Below are positions 44,256-52,941 of a stretch of 64,000 nt of DNA, piece after piece. Made by a program: the position numbers and the translations under genes. The notes beneath the pieces were generated by a model. The model did no database searches and was not told the origin of the DNA. It worked only from the letters and a program-made list of their open reading frames with translations. The stretch is taken from NCBI RefSeq assembly GCF_000297095.1, contig NZ_AEEA01000056.1:1-64000 (forward strand), read 5' to 3'. This DNA is from Treponema primitia ZAS-1. Its GTDB lineage: Bacteria; Spirochaetota; Spirochaetia; Treponematales; Breznakiellaceae. How positions within the stretch are numbered: position 1 is the first letter of the stretch; every line of letters starts with the position of its first letter.

Positions 44256-45704
44256 TCAGTTTGGTCTTCCGACGAGTCTTCCCTTACTAATGGCATAGAC
44301 ATCATCGATCACCATCTGAAAAGAAGCGTCCCGTTTTTCAAACTTGGCCCTGGCGGCTATTTTGTTCCGGTGGAATTCCAGAAGTTCCGAAGTCAGGGGC
44401 AGGGCGCCGGGATCGAAAAGACGTATGGCCCCCTCATTGTCCCGGGCGGGCAGCACCTTTCCTGCGTTGAAACGGCTCGGAGCGAAGGGTACGTCCAGTA
44501 CCCCCGCCTGAAAGGCACGGACCGCCCCTTTGGCTAAGTCCCCGCCCCCCAATTCGAAGACCTTATCCACGATACACCGGGTTTCGCTGGATATGATAAC
44601 CTTCTCGTCCATCAGGGAATTGGTATCCACGGTCTGTTCCCCCAGCATGGTGATAATCTGTTTGGTACAGCGCAGTCCCTGAGCATTGGCCTCCATGGTA
44701 GGGACCCCTATAGCTTCATGGGGGGTTTTTACAATAACCTTGGTGGCATGAGCCAGGGCAGCAACGGTGCTGCCCCAGGATATGACCGCAAAGGCCTTGG
44801 CTTCGTCCTGGGGAAAGCCCCCCATCCATTGGTGGAGTACGGTAGTAACATTCACATCCCCGTGGCCCCTGATCCGGAGGTATTCGTCCGTAAGTGTCTG
44901 AAGGGTCTGGAGTGCCGCCACATCCTGCAGCAGATTACCGCATTGGCCGTAACCGACGGTAATGTTTCTAACTCCCTGCTCCGCCGCGAGGAGACTTTCG
45001 ATAATGGCCACCGCATGGGAAATACAGGGGGGTACCAGGGTGCCCGTAAGGGGGCCGAAGGGTTCTCGGTTAATGGAGATCCCCGCTTCCTCGTAGATAC
45101 CCGTAAGCCGGTCTGCGTATTGCCAATCCCGGATAGTTTTTTCCAGATCCGCATTCTTGGCGTAGGGAATATTATAGGAAATGCCCCCGCCTTCGTAGCT
45201 CGTAAAGCCCCCGGCGTAGGCAATCTCCGTAAGGAGCCGGGCATCGGGGGTGCCGTGGCGTACCTGCACCGGGGTGTCCAGGGCGTCTATGATCTGACGG
45301 CATCCGCTTACCCCATGGTTCACCGCAGGGAAGCCGTTGAGCATGGACTTGCTCTGTTTTATCGATTCCTGGATCCCCTCCTCGGCCTTCTGAAACCGGT
45401 TCTGCCGGGTATAGCTGTCTATGGTGGTGGGAAGCAGATCCGCTTCACCCTTGTCCTGGAGGTAGGTCAGCAGCTTGATGTGCTCCGGAATAAGGGCAAC
45501 CCCGGCCCGGGGCTGGATCAGGGTAGTCCCCGCCAGCTTGGCCTTAATGAGCTTCTTTGAAAAGATTTTATGTTCCGGCAGTTTTTTATGGTAGGCAAAG
45601 CTTTCTTCCAGGTCCACATCCTTGCCTGTAGGCCACTGCTGGAGTACCTCCTGACGTATCCGGGAAAAATCATCGTTACTGAGTTTCTTATTTTCCAGTT
45701 CCAT
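44256..45704 (-). CDS. glmE: Glutamate mutase epsilon (E) subunit
   Basis: Catalytic TIM-barrel subunit of adenosylcobalamin-dependent glutamate mutase, which rearranges L-glutamate to (2S,3S)-3-methylaspartate. The 482-residue product has the substrate-arginine motifs IQPRAGVALIPEH and VRHGTPDARLL, and GVSGCRQIIDALD. AAGGAG lies about 11 bases before the ATG. Its first 17 bases overlap the end of glmL. Confidence 0.96.
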   Translation of the reverse strand: MELENKKLSNDDFSRIRQEVLQQWPTGKDVDLEESFAYHKKLPEHKIFSKKLIKAKLAGTTLIQPRAGVALIPEHIKLLTYLQDKGEADLLPTTIDSYTRQNRFQKAEEGIQESIKQSKSMLNGFPAVNHGVSGCRQIIDALDTPVQVRHGTPDARLLTEIAYAGGFTSYEGGGISYNIPYAKNADLEKTIRDWQYADRLTGIYEEAGISINREPFGPLTGTLVPPCISHAVAIIESLLAAEQGVRNITVGYGQCGNLLQDVAALQTLQTLTDEYLRIRGHGDVNVTTVLHQWMGGFPQDEAKAFAVISWGSTVAALAHATKVIVKTPHEAIGVPTMEANAQGLRCTKQIITMLGEQTVDTNSLMDEKVIISSETRCIVDKVFELGGGDLAKGAVRAFQAGVLDVPFAPSRFNAGKVLPARDNEGAIRLFDPGALPLTSELLEFHRNKIAARAKFEKRDASFQMVIDDVYAISKGRLVGRPN

Positions 45705-47103
45705 GTAATTGTATCTCCTTTCTCATGATAGAGAGAGCCTTATCCGGCCAGGTTTCCGCGAGGAGCCCCATGGCCGCGAGGATGTACGATTTATCGATAT
45801 AAATTTCCGCAGCCCTGGGACGCAGGGAAGCGGGATTCGCATTGTTAAAAAGGGCCTGTGCTGCCAGATCCCTGGCCCGGCCATTGTGGATAATGGCCCC
45901 GCCGGTAAGGACGAGCCGGTCAAGGCCGGAAAGATCCTTGCCGGTCTGGACAAAGACCCGGCCCGCCGGTGTGTAGGCCTCTTCAACGGTTCCGGCATGG
46001 CGGGTAACCGCGATCTCTATGGCCGCAGCGGCCAGGGCAAAGTCCAGGGCAGCGTCTTCTTCCGATACGGGTATGGCGTCCGGGTGCAGCCCCAGGTATG
46101 CAACACCGGCCCGTATTTTTTCTGTGGAAAGGCCCGAGAGCACGGACAGTTTTTCTGCACCCGCCGCTTCCAGCACGCCTGTGGAACTATACCGCATCCC
46201 AATGTCTCCTTCCACGGTACGTTTGGATTCCGGTTCCGGGAGTCCCTTCATAACCACATCTCCACTCCGCTGGGGAAAGCCCTTGGCCACCGAATAGACA
46301 TCCGTGGTAGCCCCCCCAAGGTCTACCGCCACCAGTTCCCCCAGGCCCTTTTGGGTATTCGTTCCGGCTGATAAAAGCTCCAGGGCCCGCTTTACCGCCG
46401 AAGGTGTGGGCATCAGTATGCCGGAAATCAGTTCCTGTTCCCGGCTAAGTCCCTTGGCCTGGATGATGCGCCGTAAAAAGAGGCGGCGTATCTCCTCCTG
46501 AACCGGTTCTATATTGAGCTTATTCAAGGTGGGCATCACATTGGGGCAGCGAAAAATCTCCCTGCCCGCCTTGCCCGCGGCGAGGATAGTCTCACACTCC
46601 GCCGCCACTCCCCGGTTTCCTGCTATAATGATAGGAAAGGGCTCGGCTGCCGAACCCGGCATTGACGCCAGCATCTTGGCGTTGTGGAGTATACATTCCC
46701 TGTTGCCTCCGTCTACACCGCCGGTTAAAAGAAAGATATCGGGCTTCAAGGACTCTATTTCAAGGATATCCTCCTCCGTTAATTCGTAGGAAAATACCCG
46801 GATAATTTTTGCCCCCGCTCCCAGGGAAGCCAGCCGTGCAGCCTCAGCGGTAAGGGCCGGGACCAGGCCGCTGGTGATCATCCTCAAACCCCCGGCGGCG
46901 CTGCTGCAGGCAAAGCGTTTTATGATTTTTAACGGACCGGTTTGTTTTTCCAGTATTTCCAAAGCCATAGAAAGGCCTGTCCCGACATCGGTGTCCACGG
47001 TAGTGTAGGCTGCCGCAGTTCCGAGCAGCCCTTCGCCCTCAGTATCCACCGCAGTTACCTTGGTGTTTGTGCTCCCGAAATCGATTAACAAAACCGCTTC
47101 CAT
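45688..47103 (-). CDS. glmL: Glutamate mutase-associated protein GlmL (MutL)
   Basis: An actin/ASKHA-fold ATPase (471 residues) found between the two glutamate mutase subunits; proposed chaperone or reactivating factor for the B12 enzyme. N-terminal MEAVLLIDFGSTNTKVTAVD is the phosphate-1 loop, and GELVAVDLGGATTDVYSVAKG the phosphate-2 loop; CSSAAGGLRM is a MutL signature. I choose ATG 47103 because AAGGAAA lies 7-8 bases upstream and the product starts like the family. Not the mismatch-repair MutL, despite the shared name. Confidence 0.92.
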   Translation of the reverse strand: MEAVLLIDFGSTNTKVTAVDTEGEGLLGTAAAYTTVDTDVGTGLSMALEILEKQTGPLKIIKRFACSSAAGGLRMITSGLVPALTAEAARLASLGAGAKIIRVFSYELTEEDILEIESLKPDIFLLTGGVDGGNRECILHNAKMLASMPGSAAEPFPIIIAGNRGVAAECETILAAGKAGREIFRCPNVMPTLNKLNIEPVQEEIRRLFLRRIIQAKGLSREQELISGILMPTPSAVKRALELLSAGTNTQKGLGELVAVDLGGATTDVYSVAKGFPQRSGDVVMKGLPEPESKRTVEGDIGMRYSSTGVLEAAGAEKLSVLSGLSTEKIRAGVAYLGLHPDAIPVSEEDAALDFALAAAAIEIAVTRHAGTVEEAYTPAGRVFVQTGKDLSGLDRLVLTGGAIIHNGRARDLAAQALFNNANPASLRPRAAEIYIDKSYILAAMGLLAETWPDKALSIMRKEIQLHGTGK

Positions 47104-47128
47104 ATCCCGTTTCCTTAAAACTGCCGAT

Positions 47129-47551
47129 TTATTTTGCGGCATCCATATGCAGATCTTCCCGCAGGGCCTGTATACCCGCTTCCGGGCTGGAGCCGGGGCC
47201 AAAAACCCGGTCAAACCCCATGGCCTTGAACCGTTTCTCTACCTCCGTAAGGTCCTGCTTGCCCACCACGATATTGCCCCCAATATAGAGGAGAATACCC
47301 TTTAAGCCCGCTTCGTCACATTTATCCCGAAACCCCCGGCAGTCCAATTCCCCATGTCCATAAAGGGAAGATACCAGGATGGCGTCCGCAGCGGTTTCCA
47401 GGGCGGCTTCAATATATTCCTCTTGGGAAACCATGACTCCCAAATTGGTAACATCAAAACCGGCTGCGGTAAAGGCATGGTAGAGAATCTTATTTCCCAC
47501 GGCGTGGACATCGGCGCCGATGACGCCTATGATCAGCTTTTTCTTTTCCAT
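47129..47551 (-). CDS. glmS: Glutamate mutase sigma (S) subunit, B12-binding
   Basis: Small cobalamin-binding component of glutamate mutase, 140 residues. DXHXXG motif GADVHAVGNKIL gives the lower axial ligand His16; SSLYGHGELDCRGF and GGNIVVGKQDL complete the flavodoxin-like B12 fold. Start chosen at ATG 47551: AGAGG lies 6 bases before it, whereas the ATG two codons earlier abuts that site. First gene of the long minus-strand operon glmS-glmL-glmE-mal-AtuA-DUF4387-ftcD-fchA-hutD. Unrelated to glucosamine-6-phosphate synthase GlmS. Confidence 0.95.
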   Translation of the reverse strand: MEKKKLIIGVIGADVHAVGNKILYHAFTAAGFDVTNLGVMVSQEEYIEAALETAADAILVSSLYGHGELDCRGFRDKCDEAGLKGILLYIGGNIVVGKQDLTEVEKRFKAMGFDRVFGPGSSPEAGIQALREDLHMDAAK

Positions 47552-47588
47552 TGGCATCCTCTTTAAAAAGCTAGTACAATATATTATA

Positions 47589-47602
47589 TTGTTATATATC
47601 AA
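47589..47602 (-). promoter_or_regulatory. Operator-like palindrome at the glm transcription start
   Basis: TTGTTATATATCAA on the plus strand (TTGATATATAACAA on minus), an imperfect version of the gntR palindrome; the 20 bp at 47586-47605 match as an inverted repeat at nine of ten positions. It lies right at the predicted start of the glm transcript, the classic place for a repressor. Confidence 0.5.
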
Positions 47603-47609
47603 TATATGT

Positions 47610-47638
47610 ATATTAAACCTATATTATTTCTTTGTCAA
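47610..47638 (-). promoter_or_regulatory. Sigma-70 promoter for the glm-hut minus-strand operon
   Basis: On the minus strand TTGACA (47638-47633), a 17-base spacer, and TAATAT (47615-47610). Predicted start near 47603, about 52 bases before the glmS ATG. The 253-bp glmS/2Fe-2S gap is divergent and A/T-rich, with a second promoter facing right. Confidence 0.6.
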
Positions 47639-47679
47639 GAGAAAACATAGTTTATTTTTTGGTTTATTGTATTTTTATC

Positions 47680-47708
47680 TTGACTTATACTATATCATAT
47701 CATATACT
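47680..47708 (+). promoter_or_regulatory. Sigma-70 promoter for the molybdoenzyme operon
   Basis: TTGACT (47680-47685), 17-base spacer, TATACT (47703-47708); predicted leader about 90 bases before the ATG at 47805. 27 of these 29 bases are identical to the hutH promoter at 57659-57687, including the whole spacer except two bases, which suggests a shared regulator site within the promoter. Confidence 0.65.
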
Positions 47709-47804
47709 GCCATCATCAAAGGGATAAGTACCGGCAAAAAATAGCTTCGATCCTGGTTCATTTATTCTCTCAGAGAAGATGATAGTATTTAAGGATGTTA
47801 AATA

Positions 47805-48275
47805 ATGGTTATCCGGTTCATTCTTAACGGAAAAAAATGTCGTAACATTGTTGATTCATCTACCAGGCTCATTGATTTGCTGCGGGAGGGCTGTGGTATA
47901 ACAAGCGTCCGGGAAGGCTGCGGCGCGGGGGAATGCGGGTCCTGTACGGTTCTTCTAAACGGTAATCCTGTTTGTTCCTGCCTGACCCCGGCGGTACAGG
48001 TTCGGAATTGTGAAATCATCACGATTGACGGACTGGAACGGGATGGAGAACTTGCTTTACTGCAAAAAGCCTTCCTTGATAACGATGCCGTGCAATGCGG
48101 ATTCTGTACGCCGGGGATGATCCTTACCGCAAAGGCGTTGCTTGATAAAAATCCTAACCCAAGTAAAGACGAAATACGACATGCCCTGGGGGGAAACATC
48201 TGTCGTTGTACCGGGTACATCCCCATCCTGCGGGCCGTCGAGGCGGCGGCAAAGCAGGGACGGACAACGCAATGA
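47805..48275 (+). CDS. Molybdenum hydroxylase, 2Fe-2S subunit
   Basis: Small electron-transfer subunit of the xanthine dehydrogenase superfamily (156 residues). Plant-ferredoxin cluster in GCGAGECGSCTVLLNGNPVC and the second cluster in QCGFCTPGMI and GGNICRCTGY. With the next two genes it forms a CoxS/CoxM/CoxL-type enzyme. AAGGA about 9 bases before the ATG; the stop overlaps the FAD-subunit ATG (ATGA). Substrate unknown; the operon context suggests an imidazole compound. Confidence 0.9.
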   Translation: MVIRFILNGKKCRNIVDSSTRLIDLLREGCGITSVREGCGAGECGSCTVLLNGNPVCSCLTPAVQVRNCEIITIDGLERDGELALLQKAFLDNDAVQCGFCTPGMILTAKALLDKNPNPSKDEIRHALGGNICRCTGYIPILRAVEAAAKQGRTTQ

Positions 48276-49126
48276 AACATCCCGACCCGCTGATTCCCGG
48301 ATCGTTAGATGAACTTCTCAAACTTATTGAGCGGTATTCAGGCAGCTATATCTTCGCAGCGGGCGGAACCGACTGTTTAGCTAAATTAGGCGGGTATATG
48401 TCACCCCGTTACCGCCTAATCGATATTTCCGGCATAGATGAATTGAAGGGGATCTCCCTCGAACAGGATGATCTGTGTATCGGGGCGCTTGAAACTATGA
48501 CTTCCCTGTCCGAAGACGGCCGGATAAAACAATATGCCCCTTGCCTTGCCATGGCCGCTGCCAAAGTGGGGTCCTGGCAAATCCGGAACAGGGCGACCCT
48601 GGGCGGTAATCTGGCCAATGCCTCCCCGGCGGCGGATACTCCGGCTGCCTTGGCTGCCCTGGATACGGGGGTTTTGCTCGCTTCCTTACGGGGGAGGCGG
48701 GAACTACCGGTTGATGCAGTCTTGACCGGGCCAAACCGTACCGCCCTTGAGCCCGGTGAGGTGATAACGGGATTTCGTATCCCCCTGCGGCAAGGACGGA
48801 CCTCCGCTTTCGGTAAAATAGGCAGCCGAACCGAGGTGAGCATTGCACGGCTCAACCTGGCGGCAGCCATGGGAGGAGAGGTGGAACCCCGGGTATTTGT
48901 GGGAACCCTGGGAACAGCTGCTCTGCGTTGTCGTGAAGCGGAATCGGCGCTCACCCGGAGGGGTGTTCCGGATCCTGCTCCCTTTTGCGCCGCCCTTTCA
49001 AGACTGGTTGAAAAAGCCATTCCCGGACGATCCACCCTCCCCTACAAAATTTCCGCCATACAGGCCTTAGGCGAAGATGTTTTTTCGGCGCTTTGGGGAT
49101 CCGGAACCACCGGGGGCAGCGTATGA
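48272..49126 (+). CDS. Molybdenum hydroxylase, FAD subunit
   Basis: FAD-binding subunit of the xanthine dehydrogenase superfamily (284 residues): YIFAAGGTDCLAKL (FAD pyrophosphate region), QIRNRATLGGNLANASPAADTPAALAALD, FGKIGSRTEVSIARLNLAAAM. Start at ATG 48272, overlapping the previous stop; its own stop overlaps the next ATG (49123). It is short and shows no extra iron-sulfur insertion of the 4-hydroxybenzoyl-CoA reductase type. Confidence 0.9.
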   Translation: MKHPDPLIPGSLDELLKLIERYSGSYIFAAGGTDCLAKLGGYMSPRYRLIDISGIDELKGISLEQDDLCIGALETMTSLSEDGRIKQYAPCLAMAAAKVGSWQIRNRATLGGNLANASPAADTPAALAALDTGVLLASLRGRRELPVDAVLTGPNRTALEPGEVITGFRIPLRQGRTSAFGKIGSRTEVSIARLNLAAAMGGEVEPRVFVGTLGTAALRCREAESALTRRGVPDPAPFCAALSRLVEKAIPGRSTLPYKISAIQALGEDVFSALWGSGTTGGSV

Positions 49127-51390
49127 GCGGATACAAGTTTATCGGGAAAAACCTGCGCCGTTCCGATGGGCCGGATAAGGTAAAAGGACAGTATCATTAT
49201 CTGGCGGATTCCTTTGCCGAAAGCTCCCTGTACGGGGCAGTACTTTTCAGCACCCACGCCCATGCAAGGGTTATTTCCATAGATACCCGGAGCGCTCGGT
49301 CTATGCCCGGTGTCACGGTACTGACCTTTGAGGATGCTCCAACCGAACGATACAACAGCGGTGAATGGTTCCCGGGGCAGAACGACCCTCCGGATGAAAC
49401 CATTTTGACCGGACATGTCCGGCATGTCGGTGACCGGGTTGCACTGATACTGGCGCCCGATAGGCGGACAGCCCTGGAAGCGCGGAACCGTATCAAGGTG
49501 GTATATGAACCCCTGCCGCCCATTACCGATATGCTGAGTGCCGGGGATAATGCAGGCCTGTTGCATGAAGACGGGGTACCGGCCTTTCCGGGCCGCATTG
49601 AGTACGGCGATATAGATGCGGCTTTCGCCAACCCAAGCTTTGTGGAACGGGACACCATAGTAACGCCCCGGATCCATCATGCCGCCATGGAAACCCACGC
49701 AATCCTTGTTATTCCCCGGGCAGAGCAGGTTCTGGAAATACGCAGCCCTTGCCAAATCGCCTTCGGTGTCCAGCATGCGGTGTCCATGGTAGTACCCCTG
49801 CCGCTTTCGAAAATCCGGGTGATCAAGGTCCCCATGGGAGGATCCTTCGGCGGGAAACAGGAAGTGGTCTTTGAACCCCTTTGCGCTTGGGCGGCATACC
49901 GGCTGGGGCGTCCCGTATTCATCAACACGTCCCGTGAAGAAACCATGCTTGCCACCCGTACGCGGGCTGCGGCTATGGGTACCATAGAAACGGCCCTTGA
50001 CGCTGAAGGCAAGATTCTGGGGCGGCGGGTTTCCATGCTGGTCGATGCCGGAGCATACCTGACGGGTACCAAAAAGGTGATGATGGCCATGGGTAAAAAA
50101 ATATCCCGCCTGTATGCCATCCCTGCATTGCGCTACGAAGCCCGGGCGGTACGTACATCTACCACCCCGGCGGGGGCCTGCCGGGGCTATGGTTCACCCC
50201 AGATTCATGCCGTAACCGAAATTCATACGGACCTCCTCTGCCGCAGGCGCGGTTTTGACCCGGTAGAGTTCCGCCTTAAAAACCTTATCCAGCCCTTTTC
50301 CGATGATCCTTCGGGGGGCGCGAATTTGGGTAACGCCCGGATCAGGGACTGTCTGGAACAGGGACTTCGGAGCTTCGGCTGGCAGGAGCGGAAGATACCC
50401 TCAGGTTCCGGGCGTTTCCGGCGGGGAGCGGGTTTTGCCTGCGCCACCCATGGCAACGGGTACTACAAAACTATCTACCACGATATAACGGGTATGTCCC
50501 TACGGCTTTTGGAAGATGGCTCAGCGGTACTCCGTTCGGGGATAGCCGAGATGGGACATGCTGCAAACGCCGCCATGGCCCATATCGTGGCTGAAGTTAC
50601 CGGGATAGCGCCAGAACGGATTTCCGTACTGGAGGGGGACACCCTTTTCGGCAGCTACGACATAGGCTGCCAAGCAAGCCGGGGGATCTTTGTGGTGGGT
50701 GAATGCGCCCGGCTTTGTGCGGAACAGGCAATGGAAAAGCTCTGCGGGGAGGCGGAACGCCTCTGGAAGCTTCCGGTCACCCATGAAGGGGCTGTGCTTC
50801 GTATTGGTGATAAAACGGTTGATCTTGGTGATGCTGTTAGGGAGATTGCCGTGAAAAACCGTGTGTCCATAGAAGTCCTTGTGGAGCATAGTCCGAAAAA
50901 TAATCCCGGTTCATACGGCGTCCACTTCGTTGACCTTACGGTGGATACCCTGACCGGACTGGTCCATATCGACAAATACCTGGCGGTCCATGATATAGGG
51001 CAGGCGATTGGACGTAACTTAGTTGAAGGACAGATCTATGGCGCCGTGCAGATGGGTATAGGCATGGCCCTTACTGAGGAACTTGTTTTCGATCAAAAGG
51101 GACAGCCCAGTGCGCGCAACTTTGACAAATACCACATGATCAACGCCCCGGATATGCCCGATGTGGAGATCCTTCTTATTGAAGAGGGGGAAAAGGGCGG
51201 GCCCTACGGTGCAAAAAGTATTGGGGAAATTGCGACGGTACCACCCGCGCCGGCCATAATAAACGCGGTTAATCGAGCCCTTTCCACCAGCCTGACCCGG
51301 ATGCCGCTTACGCCGGCCCGGATCGTAGCGGCTCTAAACCAGCCGGATAGTATTGATGACGAAAAAAGGAGGTCCCCATGTTTATCCTGA
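49123..51390 (+). CDS. Molybdenum hydroxylase, molybdopterin-binding subunit
   Basis: Catalytic subunit (755 residues) of the xanthine dehydrogenase superfamily, with PMGGSFGGKQEVVFEPLCAWAAYRLGRPVF, TSTTPAGACRGYGSPQ and the C-terminal GPYGAKSIGEIATVPPAPAI holding the expected catalytic Glu (SIGE). Starts at ATG 49123, overlapping the FAD gene. The reaction is probably hydroxylation or reductive removal at a heteroaromatic carbon. Because the next gene is a MIO-less lyase paralogue, candidates are urocanate, thiourocanate or a related imidazole; this is inference. Molybdopterin synthesis genes are not in the window. Confidence 0.88.
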   Translation: MSGYKFIGKNLRRSDGPDKVKGQYHYLADSFAESSLYGAVLFSTHAHARVISIDTRSARSMPGVTVLTFEDAPTERYNSGEWFPGQNDPPDETILTGHVRHVGDRVALILAPDRRTALEARNRIKVVYEPLPPITDMLSAGDNAGLLHEDGVPAFPGRIEYGDIDAAFANPSFVERDTIVTPRIHHAAMETHAILVIPRAEQVLEIRSPCQIAFGVQHAVSMVVPLPLSKIRVIKVPMGGSFGGKQEVVFEPLCAWAAYRLGRPVFINTSREETMLATRTRAAAMGTIETALDAEGKILGRRVSMLVDAGAYLTGTKKVMMAMGKKISRLYAIPALRYEARAVRTSTTPAGACRGYGSPQIHAVTEIHTDLLCRRRGFDPVEFRLKNLIQPFSDDPSGGANLGNARIRDCLEQGLRSFGWQERKIPSGSGRFRRGAGFACATHGNGYYKTIYHDITGMSLRLLEDGSAVLRSGIAEMGHAANAAMAHIVAEVTGIAPERISVLEGDTLFGSYDIGCQASRGIFVVGECARLCAEQAMEKLCGEAERLWKLPVTHEGAVLRIGDKTVDLGDAVREIAVKNRVSIEVLVEHSPKNNPGSYGVHFVDLTVDTLTGLVHIDKYLAVHDIGQAIGRNLVEGQIYGAVQMGIGMALTEELVFDQKGQPSARNFDKYHMINAPDMPDVEILLIEEGEKGGPYGAKSIGEIATVPPAPAIINAVNRALSTSLTRMPLTPARIVAALNQPDSIDDEKRRSPCLS

Positions 51391-52892
51391 ACGGTAATGA
51401 TTTGGATCTGAAAACACTCCGCGCCATAGCGGTGGAAGGAGAGCAGGTAGCCATATCTTCCGATGGCGAAGCGCGGCTTCAAGATTCCCGCAAATTGGTT
51501 TACGAACTGGTTGAGCAGGATGTCCCGGTCTACGGTTTTAATACCGGTGTGGGCTGGAATAAGGATCGGCATATTGCATCGGAATATTTCAAACTTTACA
51601 ATGAAAACCTTATCCACTCCCACACCCTTGGTGTGCGGGAGGAAGCCTCGGAACCGGAAGTACGGGCGGCAATGGCAATACGCCTGAACTGTCTGTTACG
51701 GGGCAATACGGGCATTCAGCCGGAGATCGCCCACCGTTATGCGGAATTCCTGAATCAAAAAATACATCCCGTCGTTCCGGAGCGTGGTTCAGTCGGCGAA
51801 GGTGATATTTCAATCTTATCCCATATAGGACTCGCGATGATCGGCGAGGGGGATGTGTACTATCAGGGCCAGCGGATGAGTGCAGTTGAGGCCCACAAAC
51901 GGGCGGGGCTTAAATTCGTGGAACTGGGCCCTAAGGACGGCTTGGCTATAGTAAGCTGCAACGCCTTCGGTATGGGGGAAGGGGCGCTTACCCTGATAGA
52001 CCTTACCGATCTGGTGGATCAGGCGGACCTGATCTATGCCGTCTCCCTTGAAGGTCTCAATGGTAACACCTCCCCACTGGACCCGAAGATCCACGAAGCA
52101 CGGCGGCTTCCGGGACAGACCCTAAGCGCCGCCCTGGTAAGCAGGTTTCTCAAGGGCAGTTACATCTACGAAGCCGATCCGGATAAATCCGTGCAGGACC
52201 CTATCAGCTTTAGGAGCGGCGCCTATGTTCACGGTTCCCTGAGGGACGCCCTGGAATATGTTACCAAGTTCGCGTTGATCCAGATGAACAGCACCGACGA
52301 CAACCCCTGTCTGCTTCTTGATGAAAGAAGGATCATCTCATGCTCAAACTTTGAGTGTACCACCATCGCCGTAGGTTTTGAGATGCTGGGCATTACCCTA
52401 AGCCATGTCTCACGGATGTCCTGTTACCGGATGACCAAGCTTGGAACCCCCGCTTTTACGCGGCTTCCCCGGTTTTTGACTCCGGATGAAACCCATGTCC
52501 ATGCCTTTGGGGCGCTTCAGAAAACCTACACCCTTTTAGATACGGAAATACGGCATCTTTCCAATCCGTCCACCGTTGATTATCAGGCAGTAGCCGGCGA
52601 TATAGAGGATCACGCAAATAACTTACCCCATGTGGCCCAACGCATACGGCGGATAACCGACAACCTGAAGTACATCCTGGGCATGGAGATGATGCACGCC
52701 GCACAGGCGATTACCCTGCGAAAGCAGCAAAACCCAAAGCTTCGGCTTGGAGCGGCAACAGAGGCGGCCTATGAAGAGTATCGCCGCAGTGTGCCGTGGT
52801 ATGACCGCGATAGGAACCTGTCGACGGACATAGAAGCATCCTACCAACTGGTAAAAAGCAGGCGTATGCTTGAGGCTGCTAAAAGTATTTGA
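51378..52892 (+). CDS. Aromatic-amino-acid lyase homologue lacking MIO (1)
   Basis: A 504-residue member of the HAL/PAL family. It keeps the Tyr52 (VYGFNTGVG) and His82 (LIHSH) positions, TDDNPCLL and QDPISFRSGAYVHG. Where HAL has GSVGASGDLAPL it reads GSVGEGDISIL (137-147), so Ala-Ser-Gly is gone and the MIO electrophile cannot form. The NGTQ region (AIVSCNAFG) and C-terminal QED region (GDIEDHANN) also differ. Ergothionase of Treponema denticola is a known MIO-free homologue that eliminates trimethylamine; this gene is a candidate for such chemistry. AGGAGG lies 5 bases before the ATG, inside the end of the molybdoenzyme gene. Confidence 0.8.
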   Translation: MFILNGNDLDLKTLRAIAVEGEQVAISSDGEARLQDSRKLVYELVEQDVPVYGFNTGVGWNKDRHIASEYFKLYNENLIHSHTLGVREEASEPEVRAAMAIRLNCLLRGNTGIQPEIAHRYAEFLNQKIHPVVPERGSVGEGDISILSHIGLAMIGEGDVYYQGQRMSAVEAHKRAGLKFVELGPKDGLAIVSCNAFGMGEGALTLIDLTDLVDQADLIYAVSLEGLNGNTSPLDPKIHEARRLPGQTLSAALVSRFLKGSYIYEADPDKSVQDPISFRSGAYVHGSLRDALEYVTKFALIQMNSTDDNPCLLLDERRIISCSNFECTTIAVGFEMLGITLSHVSRMSCYRMTKLGTPAFTRLPRFLTPDETHVHAFGALQKTYTLLDTEIRHLSNPSTVDYQAVAGDIEDHANNLPHVAQRIRRITDNLKYILGMEMMHAAQAITLRKQQNPKLRLGAATEAAYEEYRRSVPWYDRDRNLSTDIEASYQLVKSRRMLEAAKSI

Positions 52893-52898
52893 AACATT

Positions 52899-52918
52899 GC
52901 CGGAATATAAAGTCCGGC
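52899..52918 (+). other. Small hairpin between lyase 1 and BCCT gene
   Basis: GCCGGA (52899-52904) and TCCGGC (52913-52918) form a 6-bp stem with an 8-base loop just after the lyase stop. No U-run follows, so it is more likely an mRNA processing or stabilising element than a terminator. Confidence 0.4.
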
Positions 52919-52941
52919 TTTGAATAAAAATGGAGGTCAAA

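Noticed and set aside
47129..47551. glmS read as glucosamine-6-phosphate synthase or its ribozyme
   Set aside because: The protein is a 140-residue B12-binding subunit with DXHXXG, and the upstream DNA has no glmS-ribozyme features; the name is a coincidence.
48272..49126. 4-hydroxybenzoyl-CoA reductase as identity of the molybdoenzyme
   Set aside because: The FAD subunit is 284 residues without the extra 4Fe-4S insertion typical of that enzyme, and no aromatic-acid genes are nearby.
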